Below are positions 6,495 to 10,257 of a stretch of DNA of 10,257 nt, one piece after another. The notes below the pieces were generated by a model that did no database searches, was not told the origin of the DNA, and saw only the letters and a list, made by a program, of their open reading frames with translations. The stretch lies in the NCBI GenBank assembly GCA_018971925.1, contig JAGWZT010000038.1, positions 1 through 10,257 of the forward strand, in the 5' to 3' direction. The stretch comes from Lysobacteraceae bacterium. Lineage in GTDB: Bacteria; Pseudomonadota; Gammaproteobacteria; Xanthomonadales; Rhodanobacteraceae. The position numbers were made by a program, and so were the translations under genes. Numbering within the stretch: position 1 is the stretch's first letter; each line of letters begins with the position of its first letter.

Positions 6495-7655
6495 ATGGCC
6501 ATTTCGCCACTGCGCTGCGCCAGCGCGGTATTGTTGGCATTGACAATCGGCGCTTGCAGTCACTCTGCCCCACCTGCACCACAGCCAGCCGAAGTCGGCG
6601 TGGTGGCTGCAGAACCAACCAACTTCCCCGTCACCCGTGATTACCCCGGCCGCCTTGCCGCGACGCTGACCGCGCAGGTGCGCGCGCGCGTGACCGGCAT
6701 CGTGTTGCAGCGCGTGTACAAGGAAGGTACCGACGTCAAGGCCGGCGACGTGCTGTTCAATATCGATCCGGCGCCACTGCAAGCCAGCCTGCGCCAGGCG
6801 CAAGGACAGCTGGCTCAGGCACAGGCCACCGCGCGCAACGCCAATCTGAGCGCCACGCGCAGCAAGGAACTGGGCGCAAAAGGCGTGCTGGCAAAGCAGG
6901 ACGTGGACAACGCGGTCGCCTCTGCCGCCGAGGCCGACGCGGCGGTGAAGGCCGCGCAGGCCAACGTCGAGAACGCGCGAATCAATCTCGGCTACGCGAC
7001 GGTGACGGCACCGATCAGCGGCCGCGCCGGCATGGCCAACGTCACCCAGGGCGCGCTGGTGTCACCCACCGACACCAATCCCCTCACCACCGTCCAGGTG
7101 ATCGATCCGATCTACGCCAATTTCAGCGAACCGATGGCGGAGGTGGAACGTCTGCGCACGGCCGAAAAGGCCGGCAACCTGGAGCTGGCCGCACCCGACA
7201 AGGTGCAGGTGCAGATCGTGCTCCCGGATGGCAGCATGTATCCCCGCGAGGGCACCCTCGATTTCACCGACCTCGCGGTCGATCCGTCCACTGGTGCGGT
7301 GGACCTGCGCGCGATCGTGCCGAATCCGGATCACTCGCTGCTGCCGGGCATGTTCGTGAAAATCCGCCTGGCGCTCGCCACGCTGCACGACGCGTTTCTG
7401 CTGCCGCAGAGCGCGATCCTCCGCGACAACAATGGTGCCTATGTGTACGTGGTCGGCACGGACGACAAGATCGTCGAGAAACGCGTCGATCTCGGCGAGC
7501 AACGCGGCGCTGACTGGATCGTTCAGGGCGGCATCGACGCGGGTGCCCGAGTGGTCGTTTCCGGTGTGCAGAAAGCGCAGGCAGGCGAACAGGTGAAGCC
7601 CGTTCCGTTCCGTGCATCCGCCGATGGCGCTCCCGGCGCCACCGCCGCGAAATAA
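6495..7655 (+). CDS. RND efflux periplasmic adaptor lipoprotein (AcrA/MexA family), module 2
   Basis: This 386-residue adaptor is a paralogue of the one at 2004-3188, and the two proteins align without gaps over most of their length: lipidated Cys at 21, PGRL/VGRL at 51-54, YKEG at 75-78, VKAG at 81-84, INLGYA at 163-168 and NPSTGA/DPSTGA near 263-268. The domain order is signal peptide with a lipobox ending IGAC, first lipoyl half (about 59-95), helical hairpin (96-163), second lipoyl half, beta-barrel (about 205-295) and membrane-proximal domain (296-370), then a short Ala/Gly-rich tail. The ATG at 6495 is chosen over GTG at 6465 because it gives the same signal-peptide length as the paralogue and lies downstream of the predicted transcription start. 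No strong Shine-Dalgarno is visible. The pump gene follows after 10 nt. It should act in the periplasm as the pump-to-channel bridge; substrate unknown. Confidence 0.93.
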   Translation: MAISPLRCASAVLLALTIGACSHSAPPAPQPAEVGVVAAEPTNFPVTRDYPGRLAATLTAQVRARVTGIVLQRVYKEGTDVKAGDVLFNIDPAPLQASLRQAQGQLAQAQATARNANLSATRSKELGAKGVLAKQDVDNAVASAAEADAAVKAAQANVENARINLGYATVTAPISGRAGMANVTQGALVSPTDTNPLTTVQVIDPIYANFSEPMAEVERLRTAEKAGNLELAAPDKVQVQIVLPDGSMYPREGTLDFTDLAVDPSTGAVDLRAIVPNPDHSLLPGMFVKIRLALATLHDAFLLPQSAILRDNNGAYVYVVGTDDKIVEKRVDLGEQRGADWIVQGGIDAGARVVVSGVQKAQAGEQVKPVPFRASADGAPGATAAK

Positions 7656-7665
7656 TCATCTCCCT

Positions 7666-10257
7666 ATGCCGCAATTCTTCATCGACCGTCCGGTTTTCGC
7701 GTGGGTGCTCGCGATCCTGATCACGCTGGGCGGGACCATCGCGATCCTCAACTTGCCCATCGAGGCTTATCCGGAAATCGCGCCGCCCAGCGTGCAGGTG
7801 CGCGCGAACTACCCCGGCGCAAACGCGCAGGTCGTCCAGAGCACCGTCACCCAGGTGATCGAGCAGAATTTGTCAGGCATCGACAACCTGCTGTATTTCA
7901 CGTCGTCGTCCAACTCGAGCGGGTCGGCCAACGTCACGTTGTATTTCAAGGCCGGCACCGACCTCGACACCGCGGCCGTGCAGACCCAGAACGCGGTCTC
8001 GGCATCCGAGCCGCGCCTTCCGGCCGAGGTGAACGCACTGGGCGTGACGGTGCGCAAGTCCAACTCCGGTTCCCTGATGGGCATTTCGCTGCAGGACAAG
8101 AGCGGCCATCTCGATCCCGTTGCGCTGAACAATGTGATCGCCGCGCAATTGGTCGACCCGATCTCGCGCCTCAACGGCGTGGGCAGCATCAACCAGTTTG
8201 GCGCGCCGTACGCCATGCGGATCTGGCTGAACCCGCTGAAACTTGAAGGATACGGGTTGACGGCCACCGACGTGTTGAACGCGGTGCGGGCGCAGAACGT
8301 GATGTTTGCGGCGGGATCGGTCGGCGCGCAGCCCGCGGTGAGTGGCCAGGGCATCACCGCGACCGTGTCCGCCGAATCGAGTTTCTCGACGCCGCAGCAG
8401 TTCAGCAAAATCATCCTGCGCACCAACCCCGACGGCACCACGGTGACGCTCGGCGACGTCGCGCGCGTCGCACTGGGCTCGGACAACTACAACACCTTTT
8501 CGCGCCTGAATGGCCAGCCGGTCGCCTCGTTCAGCATCTCCCTCGTCCCCGGCGCGAATGCGTTGGCGGTGGCGAACGAAGTGCAGGCGAAGATGCAGGA
8601 GCTGGCGAAGAACCTGCCGCCGGGCGTCACGTGGAGTATTCCGTTCGAAAGCTACACCTTCGTCAGGGTCTCGATCGAAGAAGTGGTGAAGACGCTGGGC
8701 GAAGCCATCGTGCTGGTGTTCTTCGTGATGCTGCTGTTCCTGCAGAACCTGCGCGCCACCCTGATCCCGACCCTGGTGGTGCCAGTCGCGCTGACCGGCG
8801 CGTTCCTCGGCCTTTACCTGTTCGGATTTTCGATCAACGTCCTCAGCTTGTTCGGCCTGGTGCTCGCGATCGGCATCGTGGTGGACGATGCGATCGTGGT
8901 GGTCGAGAACGTCGAGCGCATCATGCGCGAGGAAGGCCTGCCGCCCAAGGAAGCCACCCGCAAAGGCATGGTCCAGATCACCAGCGCGATCATCGCGGTG
9001 ACCACCGTGCTGGCTTCCGTATTCGTGCCTGCGGCATTGATGCCGGGCAGCGTCGGCGCGATCTACCGCCAGTTCTCGGTGACCATCGCCGTCTCCATGC
9101 TGCTCTCGGCGCTGATGGCACTGACTTTCACGCCTGCGTTGTGCGCCAGCATCCTGCGCCCGGAGCATGAACACGCCAACCGCTTCCTGCGTGCCTTCAA
9201 CAACGGCTATGAAAGCCTGGCGCGTCATTACCTCTCGCGCCTTGGCAAGGCCGTGCGTCACACGCCACGCTGGATGGCGGGTTACGTCCTCGCAATCGTC
9301 GTCGCCGTGTTGCTGCTGGCGCACCTGCCGTCGAGCTTTGTGCCCGAGGAAGACCAGGGCGAAGTGTTTGCCACGATCCAGTTGCCGCCGGGCGCCACGG
9401 CGGATCGCACCCTCGCGGTGATGAAGCAGGTCGAGCAAATCGTGAAAAAGAATCCGGCGGTACACAACATCTTCGACATCGTCGGTTTCAGTTTCATCGG
9501 CAACGGTGAGAACACCGGCATGGCGTTCATCCACCTCAAGGACTGGAGCGACCGTTCGGAAACCGCCAACCAGCTCATCGAGGATTTCAATCGGCAATTC
9601 GCGCAAATCCGGGATGCACAGGTGTTCGCGATCAACCGGCCGGTGATCCGCGGGCTGGGGCAATTTACCGGGTTCGATTTCGAACTCGAAGACCGTGGCG
9701 GACTCGGGCACAAGGCGCTCGTCGATGCCAAGGACAAGCTCATCGCGGCAGCCGCAAAGGACAAGCGCCTCGCGAATGTGCACATCAACGGCATGGAAGA
9801 CGCGCCCACCGTGAACATGCAGGTCAATCGCATCGAGGCGCAGTCGATGGGACTGTCGGTCTCCGACGTGTACAACGCGATCCAGTTGATGCTCTCGCCG
9901 GTGTTCGTCAACGACTTCTACTACGGCGGACGGGTGCTGCGCGTGCAGATGCAGGCCGATGCATCATTCCGGATGAATCCCGCGGACATCGGCGATTTCT
10001 ACACCCGGTCCTCGACGGGCGCGATGGTGCCGTTGACCAGCGTGGTAAGCACCAACTGGGCATTGGCTCCGCCGGAACTCGACCGCTACAACGGCGTCGG
10101 CTCGATCGGGCTTACCGGCACCGCCGCGCCCGGCTACAGCTCGGGCGACGCCATCACAGCGATGCAGGAGCTGGTCGCCAAATACCTGCCGCAAAGTTTC
10201 GGCTACGAATGGTCGGGGCAGTCGCTGCAGGAAATCCTGTCCGGCGCGCAGGCTCCG
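7666..10257 (+). CDS. RND multidrug efflux transporter (HAE1/AcrB family), module 2, 3' end outside window
   Basis: An uninterrupted frame gives 864 residues up to the window edge, ending in LSGAQAP, the segment just before TM8 in AcrB; roughly 170-190 residues are missing. It begins MPQFFIDRPVFAWV. Visible features are TM1 (about 10-28), the first porter loop, the proton-relay pair D407-D408 in GIVVDDAIVVVENVERIM, TM5-TM7, the switch loop GFSFIG (607-612) and the funnel motif FVNDFYYGGRV (747-757), which is closer to AcrB than the corresponding part of pump 1. F178 and F603 match AcrB Phe178 and Phe610, while residue 136 is Ser where AcrB has Phe. The Lys and Arg of the proton relay in TM10-TM11 lie beyond the edge. 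There is no Shine-Dalgarno before the ATG (the preceding 10 nt are TCATCTCCCT), so translation is probably coupled to the adaptor, whose stop is 10 nt away. Family assignment is secure; substrate is not. Confidence 0.94.
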   Translation, partial: MPQFFIDRPVFAWVLAILITLGGTIAILNLPIEAYPEIAPPSVQVRANYPGANAQVVQSTVTQVIEQNLSGIDNLLYFTSSSNSSGSANVTLYFKAGTDLDTAAVQTQNAVSASEPRLPAEVNALGVTVRKSNSGSLMGISLQDKSGHLDPVALNNVIAAQLVDPISRLNGVGSINQFGAPYAMRIWLNPLKLEGYGLTATDVLNAVRAQNVMFAAGSVGAQPAVSGQGITATVSAESSFSTPQQFSKIILRTNPDGTTVTLGDVARVALGSDNYNTFSRLNGQPVASFSISLVPGANALAVANEVQAKMQELAKNLPPGVTWSIPFESYTFVRVSIEEVVKTLGEAIVLVFFVMLLFLQNLRATLIPTLVVPVALTGAFLGLYLFGFSINVLSLFGLVLAIGIVVDDAIVVVENVERIMREEGLPPKEATRKGMVQITSAIIAVTTVLASVFVPAALMPGSVGAIYRQFSVTIAVSMLLSALMALTFTPALCASILRPEHEHANRFLRAFNNGYESLARHYLSRLGKAVRHTPRWMAGYVLAIVVAVLLLAHLPSSFVPEEDQGEVFATIQLPPGATADRTLAVMKQVEQIVKKNPAVHNIFDIVGFSFIGNGENTGMAFIHLKDWSDRSETANQLIEDFNRQFAQIRDAQVFAINRPVIRGLGQFTGFDFELEDRGGLGHKALVDAKDKLIAAAAKDKRLANVHINGMEDAPTVNMQVNRIEAQSMGLSVSDVYNAIQLMLSPVFVNDFYYGGRVLRVQMQADASFRMNPADIGDFYTRSSTGAMVPLTSVVSTNWALAPPELDRYNGVGSIGLTGTAAPGYSSGDAITAMQELVAKYLPQSFGYEWSGQSLQEILSGAQAP

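Noticed and set aside
7873..9783. Long open frame (636 codons) on the minus strand opposite pump 2
   Set aside because: Same shadow pattern and the same low-complexity Arg/His/Asp composition. Its presence over both paralogous pumps reflects shared codon bias, not a conserved antisense gene.
1..10257. tRNA/rRNA genes, CRISPR arrays, insertion sequences, attachment sites, riboswitches
   Set aside because: None seen on reading both strands; no regular repeat-spacer pattern, no transposase-like coding frame and no terminal inverted repeats with flanking duplications.

Overview
The window looks like chromosomal DNA from a GC-rich Gram-negative bacterium. Strong third-position G/C bias, long antisense shadow frames, lipobox-bearing efflux adaptors and a CHASE3-GAF-GGDEF protein all fit Proteobacteria. 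My best guess is a gammaproteobacterium of the Lysobacterales/Xanthomonadales (Rhodanobacteraceae-like), but this is inferred from general style and not from a marker gene. All genes are on the + strand, there are no RNA genes or mobile elements that I can see, and coding density is high.

Layout: positions 1-149 are non-coding and end in a perfect Shine-Dalgarno. Positions 150-1928 encode a membrane-bound diguanylate cyclase (TM-CHASE3-TM-GAF-GGDEF). Then come two tandem, colinear RND efflux modules. Module 1 is a lipoprotein periplasmic adaptor (2004-3188) followed 10 nt later by a full-length HAE1-type RND transporter (3199-6315, 1038 aa). After a 179-nt gap, module 2 repeats the design: a lipoprotein adaptor (6495-7655), again 10 nt, and an RND transporter (7666 to the window edge, 864 residues visible, cut before TM8). 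No outer-membrane factor and no adjacent regulator gene lie inside the window.

How they work together: each adaptor should dock on its RND pump and bridge it to an outer-membrane channel of the TolC/OprM type encoded elsewhere, giving proton-driven tripartite drug or solvent export. The two pumps share the proton-relay core but differ in drug-pocket and funnel residues, so they probably differ in substrates. The most informative non-coding signal is a shared promoter-like module in front of both adaptors: ATGACGCNTGNCCTAGG, then exactly 22 divergent bases, then ATAATG. It suggests that both pump operons answer to one regulator. The diguanylate cyclase lies directly upstream of module 1 and its stop codon overlaps that element; a functional link to the pumps is possible but not shown.

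Overall this is an accessory-type but recognisable region. I do not see an undescribed system; the duplicated control element and the divergence between the two pumps are the points worth following.
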